Of a stretch of 64,000 bases of DNA, positions 27,512 through 35,976 are shown one piece after another. Origin of the DNA: a virus; the IMG/VR virus record IMGVR_UViG_3300031758_000036, positions 21,757 through 85,756 of that record; one strand, 5' to 3'. Numbering within the stretch: position 1 is the stretch's first letter; each line of letters opens with the position of its first letter. Below the pieces are notes generated by a model, which was given only the letters and a program-made list of their open reading frames with translations, did no database searches and was not told where the DNA came from. The position numbers and the translations under genes were made by a program.

Positions 27512-27972
27512 TCGTCGAGATCAATCGGCTCATCATCTTCCATCTCATCATCTGAATCCGCTGCCATATAGGACAGCCCAGGGATGCTTTCGACGATGGC
27601 CCTCATGTAGTCATGAATGCGGTCTTTGTCCCATTCGCATTCGTGATATAGTTTTGTGCTAAGCTCGTTCAATGCTAGAGAATGATTGGTGGTCCATGAT
27701 TTATTAAATAATGCATCTTCTTTTACCTTGGTGACACTCATCAGTATTTCCAATTCGTTATTAAGTGATTTCTGGTCTATTACCATCTCAGCGTGGCCAA
27801 CCCGGTCTCTATTCACCAGCCATAGCGACAATTTAAAAACGTTAGCTACAAATGTTACTAACGAATCAGCGATGTTTGTTTGAATGTCGATAAAAAATGT
27901 AAAGATTACCTGTAATCCAAATATCAGGTTTTCACCCATGTCAGCGATCAATTCAAACAGTATATTTTTCAT
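27508..27972 (-). CDS. Hypothetical protein at the end of the replication operon
   Basis: 154 residues. The N-terminal 55 residues are hydrophobic or amphipathic (ILFELIADMGENLIFGLQVI, FTFFIDIQTNIADSLV), the middle is helical, and the C-terminus is extremely acidic (AADSDDEMEDDEPIDLDD). The ATG overlaps the helicase stop by four bases, so it is in the same operon. A membrane-associated or DNA-mimic accessory is imaginable; I assign no function. Confidence 0.5.
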   Translation of the reverse strand: MKNILFELIADMGENLIFGLQVIFTFFIDIQTNIADSLVTFVANVFKLSLWLVNRDRVGHAEMVIDQKSLNNELEILMSVTKVKEDALFNKSWTTNHSLALNELSTKLYHECEWDKDRIHDYMRAIVESIPGLSYMAADSDDEMEDDEPIDLDD

Positions 27973-29750
27973 CGCTTGGTCCGGGAGCTTTTGATCACAT
28001 CAATATTCTGCATGGTATCGTCGTTCTTCAGGCTTGCCGTCTGGTAATCCAATTGTATTAGCGACATGTCGACAAACCCTTGAACAGTGGTGATTTGTTC
28101 ATTCGGTGGCGCACCTTCCCAGAAAGCTTGCCTGCCGCGTACCTTAGAATGCCAAACCTCTAGTTTTCGGTCAGACGGTTCTCCTTCCTTTTGTTTTTGC
28201 TTTCGGACGAGCCAGACAACATGGGACACATGCGATAGAGCATCGGTACCACGTATCTGGTCAAGTTCTGGTGGCTTTGGTTGGGCTTTGACATCATCTT
28301 GCTCGCGCTTAATGCCAACCGTATTCATTTGCGCTAACACGAACAGATCGATGTCCAGCTCCTTGGCTGCCGTCATTAACTTGTAAGCCCTCTCCTCAAG
28401 CATTGCTGCGCCATCCCTGGCGGCATTCTTGTGCCTGGACAGGACATGGAAGTGATCCAATACGACAGCCCTCAGCTCTGGGTTCTTCGCTTTCATTGTA
28501 CGCATTGAATTAACAACGGTATCAACGCAAGCACCCCACGGCGCTTCAATGATCAGTTTCCCGCCAGATTCTTGATACTTGAATGCCAATGTTCCAAGTA
28601 AGTTTGTAACTTTTTCTTTGTCTTCAATACTGGGCACAAGTAGCTCGCCAACAGTAACGTAACCTATCCTGTCGGTACTTGAACGCCAGTGATATCCATG
28701 CTTTGCCAATACCTTTCTGCTGAGTGAGGCAAGCAAACGTGCTTCTATTTGAGCGTAATCAAGCTCTGCTGATATGAACCCAACTGATAAACCTTTACTA
28801 CATAACGCTGTTGCTATTTGGCAGCCCAGAGCAGTTTTCCCAACACTGGTCCTGGCAGCCAGGGTGAACAAGCGGCCGCCACAAGCTTGGTTCATCCTAG
28901 GGAAGGAAACGCCGCCCTCAATGTCCAGGTCGATTGCGTCTATGCCCGTAGATGCAGGCCTGTTCACCTCAGAGTAATTCATTACCCTATCGATCCAGTT
29001 CTGGCGTTGCACACCAGGATCACCAATAATGACATCCAGCAGTCCGATCGACTGGCCCTGGTTGCCGATGGTGCCACGCATCATTCCGACGCCTTCCATG
29101 GCACGTTGTTGCAGGTATTCCAATGCCTCTTCAAGCTTTGTATCTGCCTTGATGTTTTGCTTGGCATTATGCAATGTCTCTAAGTACAATGCACGCACCC
29201 TGACCTGTTTCAGTACGTCAAGAGCTGTATCCCATTCGGTTTTCACATCGCCGTATGATTCAAGTACGTCTGGTTCCGAAAGTTCCGTAATGGTCTGATT
29301 GAAGTCAATTATGGATACACTTCGTGACGCATTGTTTAAATTAGTGTAACTTGCAATCAAGGATTCTCTCGATATCAATTGGTTGGATCGCTGTCCGATA
29401 AAAGTTAGATCAATTTCCTTTGCGATAGCACGAAATCTATCGTCGGACCACAGGGACAGTGGGACCAGTTGACCATGACCGATTCCAAAACCAGTCCTGA
29501 GTTCACCCCATAGCTCTCTGGCCAGCCCAGCAGGGGACGCCAGGGTGCGACCAAGGACGATAGCTTCTTGGGTCAGGGTATCCTCCCTGTCCTGAACGCT
29601 TGTTGGCTGCAACTTGTCAACAATCCGAGCAACATCCATTGCTCGTTCGATTGCCGGCTGATTGCAGCCAGTAATCTTTTCTCCATCGGTTTCAAGCAGC
29701 CCGAGATCAACTGCCTTTTGCAAGTAGAAGGGTAATGTCACGGCTATCAA
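27969..29750 (-). CDS. dnaB: Replicative DNA helicase (DnaB-like)
   Basis: 593 residues. The RecA-fold C-terminal half has Walker A ARTSVGKT (299-306) and Walker B VVLDHFHVL near residue 430. The Gln of VLAQMNTVG (H3) and the DQIRGTDALSHVSHVVWLVR block are DnaB family signatures, with an arginine-finger region at KVRGRQAFWEG. The N-terminal half is diverged. It unwinds DNA at the phage fork, partnering the primase encoded at 41-42.5 kb on the other strand. It overlaps the upstream initiator-like gene by four bases. Confidence 0.88.
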   Translation of the reverse strand: MIAVTLPFYLQKAVDLGLLETDGEKITGCNQPAIERAMDVARIVDKLQPTSVQDREDTLTQEAIVLGRTLASPAGLARELWGELRTGFGIGHGQLVPLSLWSDDRFRAIAKEIDLTFIGQRSNQLISRESLIASYTNLNNASRSVSIIDFNQTITELSEPDVLESYGDVKTEWDTALDVLKQVRVRALYLETLHNAKQNIKADTKLEEALEYLQQRAMEGVGMMRGTIGNQGQSIGLLDVIIGDPGVQRQNWIDRVMNYSEVNRPASTGIDAIDLDIEGGVSFPRMNQACGGRLFTLAARTSVGKTALGCQIATALCSKGLSVGFISAELDYAQIEARLLASLSRKVLAKHGYHWRSSTDRIGYVTVGELLVPSIEDKEKVTNLLGTLAFKYQESGGKLIIEAPWGACVDTVVNSMRTMKAKNPELRAVVLDHFHVLSRHKNAARDGAAMLEERAYKLMTAAKELDIDLFVLAQMNTVGIKREQDDVKAQPKPPELDQIRGTDALSHVSHVVWLVRKQKQKEGEPSDRKLEVWHSKVRGRQAFWEGAPPNEQITTVQGFVDMSLIQLDYQTASLKNDDTMQNIDVIKSSRTKR

Positions 29751-30871
29751 CCAATCTCGTCATCATAAATCCAGAAACGCTGTCTGCTTGTTTCTGGTTC
29801 TGGTACATCTGTCGGCCATGAACTTAACTGATACTTCATCCTGAATCGTGCCGGGTCAAATCCAGCGTTCCTGATTTCCATTTCTGTTTGAGTAATTCTG
29901 TCGGTTAATGTGCTTACACTGTCGGGATCATTGCGTGTCATGTTATAATACATGTAATGAAGGTTGTCATATTCATCTATTGATTTCCTGAGAGTTGCCG
30001 GTATAACAGTTTCGTCTTGTCGATCTTCTTCTTTTACTGCTCGCGACTTATCGTAGTTTAGCCCTTCGTTGTACAAGTCGTGAACATTTTGATACTTTTT
30101 GGTTTGTGGTTGACCAAGTCCAGTTATACTCTGCAGTGTTTTACTGGTGTTCTGTTTTGACCAGAATGGTGAATGATCGACCCCTGCTTTTAATACCGCA
30201 AAAAAGTTATCGTAATCATGCGGCGTAACGCCAAGAGCGGATATATGCAAATCAACGGCTTTCAGTAATTGAGCGCTGAGGCGATTGATCTTGGAGTAGT
30301 TAGCTGGCCGATACTTATTCCACGCATCTGTCGCATCATCAAAATAGTTGATAACTTCCTTGGGCTTGCGCTCCTTCTTGACAGGTTCCTCGTAGGGGCC
30401 AAGTAAAGACTCTTCTACTATACGCCTGGATTCATCATCTATCTTCCTCAGTTTACGAAGTATCGGCACAGGATCGTGCACTATGATATGCTCAGTAGTT
30501 CCAGATATCAAGCCAAGTTCTCTAAGTTCAACCATACAACGGACTCTAGTGTTTCTGTGTATGCCTATTCTTCTGTCCAGAACTGATTTATCGATTGGGC
30601 CAAATTTAGATTGATTAGCTAAAACAATCCACAGCAACTTACTATTTGCGGTTAGATCATCGCAAAGCAATAGTTCGTATGGCGCCTTGGCATAGACCTT
30701 GGGCTCCCAGTCAGTGTCTTTAGAGACGGCGATCTTCACGGGACATGGGAGGAACGGTCTCACCTTAGCGAGGGCAGCGGTGGTGGCAACCGATACCCGG
30801 TTAACTTTTGTTGCAGCAATCTGCTGATTTTTGCAGCGCTCGCACTGTTTTGCAGCAAAATCACGCTGCAT
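29747..30871 (-). CDS. Probable replication initiator or helicase loader with winged-helix domain
   Basis: 374 residues. Residues 65-130 have a winged-helix pattern (PYELLLCDDLTANSKLLWIV, DKSVLDRRIGIHRNTRVRCMVELRELGLI) like phage O/DnaD-type replication proteins. The rest is helical with no clear motif. It precedes the helicase gene in an operon, as initiator and loader genes usually do. Repeats of GCTGCA/TGCAGC run through its first 20 codons and the region upstream, resembling an origin bound by its own initiator. A GTG at 30763 is an alternative start that would put the repeats outside the gene. Confidence 0.6.
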   Translation of the reverse strand: MQRDFAAKQCERCKNQQIAATKVNRVSVATTAALAKVRPFLPCPVKIAVSKDTDWEPKVYAKAPYELLLCDDLTANSKLLWIVLANQSKFGPIDKSVLDRRIGIHRNTRVRCMVELRELGLISGTTEHIIVHDPVPILRKLRKIDDESRRIVEESLLGPYEEPVKKERKPKEVINYFDDATDAWNKYRPANYSKINRLSAQLLKAVDLHISALGVTPHDYDNFFAVLKAGVDHSPFWSKQNTSKTLQSITGLGQPQTKKYQNVHDLYNEGLNYDKSRAVKEEDRQDETVIPATLRKSIDEYDNLHYMYYNMTRNDPDSVSTLTDRITQTEMEIRNAGFDPARFRMKYQLSSWPTDVPEPETSRQRFWIYDDEIG

Positions 30872-31047
30872 TTTTGTGCAAGGTCACGCTGCGAAATTCA
30901 GCACGCACGCTGCAAAATGCACATCGGTCGGTCCAGGTTACGCTGCAAAACGCAGCACATAAAAGAGTACTCTTAGCTTTAAGCTAGTTATCTACGGTTT
31001 ATGGTTTTACTCTCTTAAAAAAAAGAATAATAAAAAACTATGAAAAA
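30811..31047. other. Candidate replication origin with iterons, palindromes and AT-rich tract
   Basis: TTGCAGC occurs at 30811, 30831 and 30850 (20 and 19 nt apart). In opposite orientation ACGCTGC(A/G) occurs at 30863, 30886, 30907 and 30940. These are followed by the perfect 12-nt palindrome AAGAGTACTCTT at 30963, the inverted repeat TAGCTT-T-AAGCTA at 30974, and an A-rich run at 31016-31047. The cluster lies between the minus-strand initiator/helicase operon and plus-strand genes. Iterons, palindromes and an unwinding tract beside an initiator gene are the usual parts of a phage origin. Confidence 0.55.
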
Positions 31048-31441
31048 GAAGGCGCGGTGCGCCAGGAGGTGGTTATGGTGGTTAGGGATGGACCAACCCA
31101 TCGGAATGAGACGGAAGAAACCCCTGACACCGACAGAGCAGATCCGGCTCGACGAGGGCTGGGAAGAGATGGGCGAGTCCATTGCCGCGACGATCCTGGT
31201 CGGCGGCCGCACCGCCCAATGGGCCTGGGACTTGCTTGGTCCGCTAGGCTTGTACAAGCGTTGGATGATCGACCTGTGGCTGGAACGGTATCGCCAGGAA
31301 CACCCAGAGGTCGACCGCCCTGTCGGCGAGAGGGCTGATCAGCTCAACCTCAAGCGAAAAGCTTCCAAGAGATCTGTTTTCACCAAGAAAGAGCAGATCC
31401 AGGAAGCTTTAAAAATGCTTAACGAACGAACTAATCACTAA
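31040..31441 (+). CDS. Hypothetical protein, first plus-strand gene after the origin region
   Basis: 133 residues, or 117 from the Met at residue 17. It contains the phrase LTPTEQIRLDEGWEEMGESIAA and a Trp-rich centre (TAQWAWDLLGPLGLYKRWMI), then a basic helical C-terminus. GC content is clearly above that of the flanking genes. No family recognised. Confidence 0.45.
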   Translation: MKKKARCARRWLWWLGMDQPIGMRRKKPLTPTEQIRLDEGWEEMGESIAATILVGGRTAQWAWDLLGPLGLYKRWMIDLWLERYRQEHPEVDRPVGERADQLNLKRKASKRSVFTKKEQIQEALKMLNERTNH

Positions 31442-31465
31442 ACTGCGTTATCAAGTAATCCGACC

Positions 31466-32191
31466 ATGCCCGATTCAATCCCTAATCTCGCCGGCATTGC
31501 AACCAAAGATCTGGTTGAAACTATTGGCGGCGGTAGTTTTAAGGCTAGTTACATCAACTGGGCTCGGACCTTTAACCTGCTGCATGAGCATGCACCCGGT
31601 TGGTGCCTTGAGATCATGACTGCGCCCGATGGAGGCCAGGTCTTTCGTGCTCCTGGTAACGGCGGTTACCTGATGCTGCGCTTCGTTCATTTGGACGGGA
31701 CTGTGCTACCAGAAGTCCCCCAAGCAATCATGGACACCCGTAACCAGCCGATTGCTTTCGATAAGATCAGCGCCCGTGATGTGACAGACACTCATCGTCG
31801 CGGTGGCTGCATGGCGGCTGCTATGACATTTGGCTTGGCACATGAGCTGTGGGCCAAGATGCCACTGGAGAGCGGCTACGCGGGCCAGGAGGCTGCTGGG
31901 GTAGCAGTGGCGCCACCGGCCTCCACAGGCGCCTCCAAGGCCCCTCTGCAGGTTGATCCGCAGCCAACCATGGAAGACTTCCTGGAGGCCTGTCTGGGGA
32001 AAGGATTGACCACTCTGGCTGCTGACAAATTGATTAATGTGATCGGTGACAATTATGCAGGCGCGTTGAAGACACTTGCCAGCAAAACGCCTGAATGGAT
32101 TGCTGAGCAAAACGCTCAAGCCGAACCCGCCCCAAAGCCCGCGAAGACCACAGCGAAGAAGTCGACGAAACCGGACCCGAGCGACTATTAA
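31466..32191 (+). CDS. Single-strand annealing protein, DUF1071/Sak3-like
   Basis: 241 residues. The first 140 follow the DUF1071 layout: ASYINWARTFNLLHEHAPGW, a LRFVHLDGTVLPEVPQAIMD strand, NQPIAFDKISARDVTDTHRRG, then a C-terminal helix AAAMTFGLAHELW. Members are Rad52-like annealing proteins of phage recombination systems. Residues 145-195 are a linker and a second small domain, followed by a Lys/Pro/Ala-rich tail. SSB, RusA and RecE-like nuclease genes follow nearby. A -1 frameshift near the 3' end could replace the tail (separate entry). Confidence 0.65.
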   Translation: MPDSIPNLAGIATKDLVETIGGGSFKASYINWARTFNLLHEHAPGWCLEIMTAPDGGQVFRAPGNGGYLMLRFVHLDGTVLPEVPQAIMDTRNQPIAFDKISARDVTDTHRRGGCMAAAMTFGLAHELWAKMPLESGYAGQEAAGVAVAPPASTGASKAPLQVDPQPTMEDFLEACLGKGLTTLAADKLINVIGDNYAGALKTLASKTPEWIAEQNAQAEPAPKPAKTTAKKSTKPDPSDY

Positions 32192-32322
32192 ACAAAAATG
32201 AATTTCCCAGGCTCCTTGATCCGCAAGATCAACCTGCTGTCCCATTTATCGATTGGGCTACGTCCAGGTTTGCTGAGGCTTTCAGCGGAGCTATCATAAG
32301 AAACTATGAAGGGCCTGTCTAA
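32131..32322 (+). other. Possible -1 frameshift extension of the annealing protein
   Basis: CCCAAAG at 32131-32137 fits the X XXY YYZ slippery pattern in the zero frame (C CCA AAG). Slipping -1 opens 61 further codons past the normal stop, including NEFPRLLDPQDQPAVPFIDW and ATSRFAEAFSGAIIRNYEGP. The frame has no ATG, GTG or TTG start in its protein-like part, so a frameshift or a decayed reading frame is needed to explain it. It ends inside the terminator stem. Confidence 0.3.
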
Positions 32323-32331
32323 GGCCCTTTT
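32309..32331 (+). terminator. Rho-independent terminator after the annealing protein gene
   Basis: AAGGGCC pairs with GGCCCTT around a loop containing TGTCTAA, followed by TTTTAT. It separates the annealing gene from the sigma-factor gene. Confidence 0.75.
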
Positions 32332-32363
32332 ATCGTCTAACCTGAATTGACTTTCAGCAGGCC

Positions 32364-33164
32364 ATGGCTCCCATTATCACAACGGACGAAATCACGTTTT
32401 GGATGAATGCAGCGGGAAGCAAGCCAATTCTGTCCAAGGATGAAGTCTGCTTAATTGCACGTAAGATTCGCTCCTCCGAGCCTGGCAGTTTAGCCTATAA
32501 GCGTTGTGTGAATAAATTGGTTGCACACAACCTGAGATTGGTTATTCGATCTGTTCATTTGCATATGGGCAGTAAAACACGCAAGAATTGGGGCGGCGTC
32601 GAAACACTTGACTTTCTCCAGGCCGGTGCGCTAGGGCTAATCAGAGCGGCAGAAAAATATGATCCTGAGATGGGATATACGTTTGCTACATACGCAACGT
32701 TCTGGATTCGTTCCGCCATTGGTCGATATGGGATTAAGGCATCCAGCATCTTTCACATACCAGAGAACGCGTGCAGAGATGCTTATGCTTTTGAGAAGCA
32801 TGGATTTATCAGGAAGAAGTCAAAAGAAGAAAGTATGCATCTGACGCAAATGGTGCGTTCGGCACAGTCCGCTATTTCGATTGATGCTCCAATAAGAGAA
32901 AACGCCGACATATCCATTGTCGACGCAATTGAAAGCACTTATGCCCCGCCCCATTCAGGCCAGGGCCGCTTCTCCCCAGAAATGGAGGAAGCTATGAAGA
33001 TCGCTAATCTGACAGCAGATCAAGTCCTGATTTTGGAATGGACTTTTATTGATGAAATGAAAGTCAAAGACATTATTAAAATGACGGACATGACCAAGAA
33101 TCAGGTCTGCCACCTCCGCAAAACCGCTCTGCATAAGCTCAAGTTAGCAATGGTTGCGGTATAA
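32364..33164 (+). CDS. Sigma-70 family RNA polymerase sigma factor (phage-encoded)
   Basis: 266 residues. Region 2 is clear: LVAHNLRLVIRSVHLHM (2.1), then FLQAGALGLIRAAEKYDPEM and YTFATYATFWIRSAIGRYGI (2.2-2.4 and the start of region 3). The C-terminal 50 residues are a region 4-like HTH (TADQVLILEWTFIDEMKVKD, IIKMTDMTKNQVCHLRKTAL). It would redirect host RNA polymerase to phage promoters. It is followed by a TATAAT sequence that overlaps its own stop codon and precedes the SSB gene. Confidence 0.85.
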   Translation: MAPIITTDEITFWMNAAGSKPILSKDEVCLIARKIRSSEPGSLAYKRCVNKLVAHNLRLVIRSVHLHMGSKTRKNWGGVETLDFLQAGALGLIRAAEKYDPEMGYTFATYATFWIRSAIGRYGIKASSIFHIPENACRDAYAFEKHGFIRKKSKEESMHLTQMVRSAQSAISIDAPIRENADISIVDAIESTYAPPHSGQGRFSPEMEEAMKIANLTADQVLILEWTFIDEMKVKDIIKMTDMTKNQVCHLRKTALHKLKLAMVAV

Positions 33165-33189
33165 TGTATTGTAAACCCTAACGGGAACA

Positions 33190-33543
33190 ATGGCTACTAT
33201 TAGTATTGCAGGTACTGTGACCGGTCGACCCGGAGAGTCTCCTGTCACCGTAAAAACTTTTGAAAACGGCGATAGCGTTGCTAGCTTCTCTGTGGCAGAT
33301 CGGGCATATGTCTATTCTAAGCCCGGTTCGGAACGCCAGGGACAATTCTATCGTTGTGAAGTGCGTGGTAAGGCCGCTGAAATCGTAATCGAACGCATCA
33401 AACGCGGCGACAAGGTCGGCGTGTCTGGGCAGCTCATTCAGCGAATGTCTAACGAGAAACTGTTTCTTGATGTAAAAAATGCATCGGTTACGTTCCTTGA
33501 AGATAACCCGAATCGACCCCAAGGGGGCGAAGTGCCTTTCTAA
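33190..33543 (+). CDS. ssb: Single-stranded DNA-binding protein
   Basis: 117 residues with an OB-fold SSB pattern: MATISIAGTVTGRPGESPVT, SVASFSVADRAYVY, FYRCEVRGKAAEIV, RGDKVGVSGQLIQR, then an abbreviated C-terminal tail ending GGEVPF. Bacterial SSBs end in an acidic DDDIPF-type tip that docks partner proteins, and EVPF preserves its core. It coats single-stranded DNA in replication and recombination and sits in the recombination block. A strong terminator follows. Confidence 0.88.
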   Translation: MATISIAGTVTGRPGESPVTVKTFENGDSVASFSVADRAYVYSKPGSERQGQFYRCEVRGKAAEIVIERIKRGDKVGVSGQLIQRMSNEKLFLDVKNASVTFLEDNPNRPQGGEVPF

Positions 33544-33565
33544 GGCACCCTAGACTTAAACAAGG

Positions 33566-33593
33566 ACGGCCAGGCGCATGCTTGGCCGTTTCT
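33566..33593 (+). terminator. Rho-independent terminator after ssb
   Basis: ACGGCCAGGC pairs with GCTTGGCCGT (one G-T pair) around GCAT, followed by TTTCTATTCTT. A TAGACT box lies 10 bases before the stem. Confidence 0.8.
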
Positions 33594-33611
33594 ATTCTTG
33601 GGTCACGGGCA

Positions 33612-34073
33612 ATGGTGAATTGTTTAAGAATTGACGAGATTGCTCCAGGTGCGTGCGGTCTTCTGATTGACGAGATGCCGCTCCTAACCGTGTCGCATGT
33701 CAAGCCGTACATTGTTGCGGTATTACTGCATAGGGGCGCTGTGCGGGTTACAGAGGTCACTCCTGGCCTTGTGCCGCACTGCAGCCCGTCAGACCTAAAG
33801 GTAGGCGGCTGGGATCCTTTTGAAGAGGATTACTGCGAAGAAATTACCAGGATGGAAAAAGTCGTAGAAGACGCTCTTGGTGAGTTCGTTTCAGATGGAT
33901 TGCTTCGCTATAATGAAGAGCAAGATCTGTGGGTGCTGACTGCTGATCGTTTGCCGACGATAGTTTCTTGGGTTACCTCCCTTGGCGCAAAGTTGCCCCA
34001 GCATCTTTCGCTTGAACTTAGTCGGCAGCAATCAAATCGGATACCCGACTATATTGAGTATCATTCGGCTTAA
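33612..34073 (+). CDS. Hypothetical protein in the recombination block
   Basis: 153 residues from MVNCLRIDEIAPGACGLLID. The C-terminal half looks like a winged-helix (EKVVEDALGEFVSDGLLRYN, EEQDLWVLTADRLPTIVSWV). No family recognised. A small DNA-binding regulator is possible. Confidence 0.5.
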   Translation: MVNCLRIDEIAPGACGLLIDEMPLLTVSHVKPYIVAVLLHRGAVRVTEVTPGLVPHCSPSDLKVGGWDPFEEDYCEEITRMEKVVEDALGEFVSDGLLRYNEEQDLWVLTADRLPTIVSWVTSLGAKLPQHLSLELSRQQSNRIPDYIEYHSA

Positions 34074-34081
34074 TTGCGCAA

Positions 34082-34315
34082 ATGACTAAAAGCAGTAAAG
34101 GTCAGCTAACGGAAGGTCAAAGATTAGCGCGGCCGCCTTTCCCTCTTCCTTTGTTTGTAAGAGGAGCAAAAGTACAGGTATACCTGGGTGCTGGCTGGAG
34201 CACTGGCAGTGTTGTCAGCAGTCATCAAGACCGGTGTCAAGTAACACTGATAACTGGCAATAGGACTATTACCGTTACTGACGCAAGGTCTATTCGTTCT
34301 CACCATAATGAGTGA
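34082..34315 (+). CDS. Small beta-barrel-like hypothetical protein
   Basis: 77 residues. The core FVRGAKVQVYLGAGWSTGSV, then SSHQDRCQVTLITGNRTITV, is typical of SH3/KOW-like barrels. It overlaps the next gene by eight bases. Function unknown. Confidence 0.5.
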   Translation: MTKSSKGQLTEGQRLARPPFPLPLFVRGAKVQVYLGAGWSTGSVVSSHQDRCQVTLITGNRTITVTDARSIRSHHNE

Positions 34316-34748
34316 TACTCAACTCAGGATCGCGCATACATGCGACTCGATCAAAGACTTACTGTTAGACAAAAATGCTAAATATGGCGATTCGGCACTG
34401 AATCCAACAAGGGTGTTCAGCAAGTTAGGGCCAGTCGAACAATTGTATGTTCGCATTGATGACAAGTTATCGCGAATTTCAAAGGGAGCTGGACTGCTAG
34501 CGACTGATGAAGATGTCATTAATGACCTCATTGGTTACTTAGTGCTGCTAAAAATTGCACTACAGGATGATGCGTTTGCCCGCGTCAAGGGTGAACCATG
34601 GGATATTGAAGATGAACAATGGGATGGAACCGATGTTGAGCCAATCTCATTTGGGAAGACTCCAATTGCAAGTCATGTCAATGACAGCCCAAGGTTAAAT
34701 GACACCGATTGGTTTGACATGTATGCAGCAGGAGACAAGTTCGCCTGA
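34308..34748 (+). CDS. Nucleotide-modification-associated (Nmad1/DUF1599-like) protein
   Basis: 146 residues. KNAKYGDSALNPTRVFSKLG, then EQLYVRIDDKLSRISKG, and DVINDLIGYLVLLKIALQD follow the Nmad1/DUF1599 pattern (KN.KYG.S, a helix with DDK..R, and a D.IGY motif), related to MazG-like all-alpha folds. Such proteins occur with phage nucleotide metabolism and DNA modification genes. With ThyX, Dcd and ribonucleotide reductase nearby, control of a nucleotide pool is a reasonable inference. Confidence 0.6.
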   Translation: MSDTQLRIAHTCDSIKDLLLDKNAKYGDSALNPTRVFSKLGPVEQLYVRIDDKLSRISKGAGLLATDEDVINDLIGYLVLLKIALQDDAFARVKGEPWDIEDEQWDGTDVEPISFGKTPIASHVNDSPRLNDTDWFDMYAAGDKFA

Positions 34749-35103
34749 TTACATACTGGTAATCAAAAGGCCTTTGTTTTCAAAAGCAAGGCCACGGCTT
34801 ACTAGGACTGGGCACGCATTTATGCCACCGGCATACAAGTTAGCTCAGGCTGAAATGCGAAAGCAAATTAAAGAGCAATGGACCAAGGGGCCGCTAGAGG
34901 GCCCCATTTCATTGTCGATAATGATAAAAGGAGAAGGTCGAGGAGATACAGACAACATAGCAGGAGCCTTCATGGATACGGCACAAGGGGTTCTATGGTT
35001 GGACGACAGGGTAACGGTCATCCCTCAGCTATCTATCTCCTGGCAGAAGGCCCCCAAGGCGGAATCTGAGTGGATCATCCACATTAGGCACTTGCACGTA
35101 TAA
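34723..35103 (+). CDS. rusA: RusA-like Holliday junction resolvase
   Basis: About 126 residues. The RusA pattern is visible: RPLFSKARPRLTRTGHAFMP at the start, then PISLSIMIKGEGRGDTDNIA, where GDTDN carries catalytic acidic residues, and a GVLWLDDRVTVIPQL end with the conserved W.DD. It resolves recombination junctions, probably before packaging. It overlaps the upstream gene. A start nine codons earlier is possible. Confidence 0.8.
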   Translation: MQQETSSPDYILVIKRPLFSKARPRLTRTGHAFMPPAYKLAQAEMRKQIKEQWTKGPLEGPISLSIMIKGEGRGDTDNIAGAFMDTAQGVLWLDDRVTVIPQLSISWQKAPKAESEWIIHIRHLHV

Positions 35104-35124
35104 TGTGGATCATGCGTTACACTG

Positions 35125-35976
35125 ATGGCTGCAGTAGCCTACAATCAGCCTGATTATCAGTACAGAAGGGAATCGGGAGAAAACCAGAGTTATTTAAAGA
35201 ATATCCTGGTAAGCCCTGCTCATTACAAAGCTTCAAAGAAAAGGCGCTTTTTCCCTACCATTAACATGGAAATAGGGTCTGCTTTGCATTGCCTTGTACT
35301 GGAGGGTGAGGAAGAATTCAGTAAAAGATATGTAATGAAACCCGAAGATATTGCCTTAAACACAAAAGAAGGAAAAGAATGGAAAGCAGCGCAAACACAT
35401 AAAACAATATTGACTAATACTGAAAAAGAACGAGCATGGGATAGCGTGCATGGAATGGCAAATTCTTTGTCTAAACTTGATTGGTTTAATCAAGATTTGC
35501 CAGATTATCGTAAGTACAACGAGTTATCTATTTACTGGGAAGCGGATGGCATAGAATGCAAAGGCAGGCTTGATCGACTCGTTGATATGGGCGATCATTT
35601 ACTGGTACTCGATCTGAAGACAACTGATTCTGTCGAATATAATACGTTTGTGAAGAAGTTAGTAGGAGGCATGAATTACTTATTCCAATCAGCATGGTAT
35701 TCAGAGGCGGCGAGCCTGGCGTATGATAAGCCCTGCAAATTTGTATTTGCTGCTATCGAAAGAACGGAACCTTGGACGTTGGCTCTGTTTGAGATATCCG
35801 ACGAGATGATGGAGGAGGGGAACCGGCAGATCAAGCGTGCGCGGCAACTATTAAAGAAATCCTTAGACACTAAGGAGTGGCCTAGCCCAGATGTGCGTTA
35901 TAATGTATTGAGCCTGCCAAAGTGGTACCAGTCACCAGTGGCGGATTATCATCCAGAATTTGAGGACTTGTTCTGA
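35125..35976 (+). CDS. RecE-like PD-(D/E)XK exonuclease
   Basis: 283 residues. IECKGRLDRLVDMGDHLLVLDLKTT gives the D-x(n)-DxK catalytic core (GRLDRLVD ... LLVLDLKTT). The N-terminal SYLKNILVSPAHYKASKKRR, then MEIGSALHCLVLEGEEEFSK, is the typical opening of exonuclease VIII-type PDDEXK proteins. It resects double-strand ends so that the annealing protein can pair single strands. It forms a Red/RecET-type set with the annealing protein, SSB and RusA. Confidence 0.8.
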   Translation: MAAVAYNQPDYQYRRESGENQSYLKNILVSPAHYKASKKRRFFPTINMEIGSALHCLVLEGEEEFSKRYVMKPEDIALNTKEGKEWKAAQTHKTILTNTEKERAWDSVHGMANSLSKLDWFNQDLPDYRKYNELSIYWEADGIECKGRLDRLVDMGDHLLVLDLKTTDSVEYNTFVKKLVGGMNYLFQSAWYSEAASLAYDKPCKFVFAAIERTEPWTLALFEISDEMMEEGNRQIKRARQLLKKSLDTKEWPSPDVRYNVLSLPKWYQSPVADYHPEFEDLF

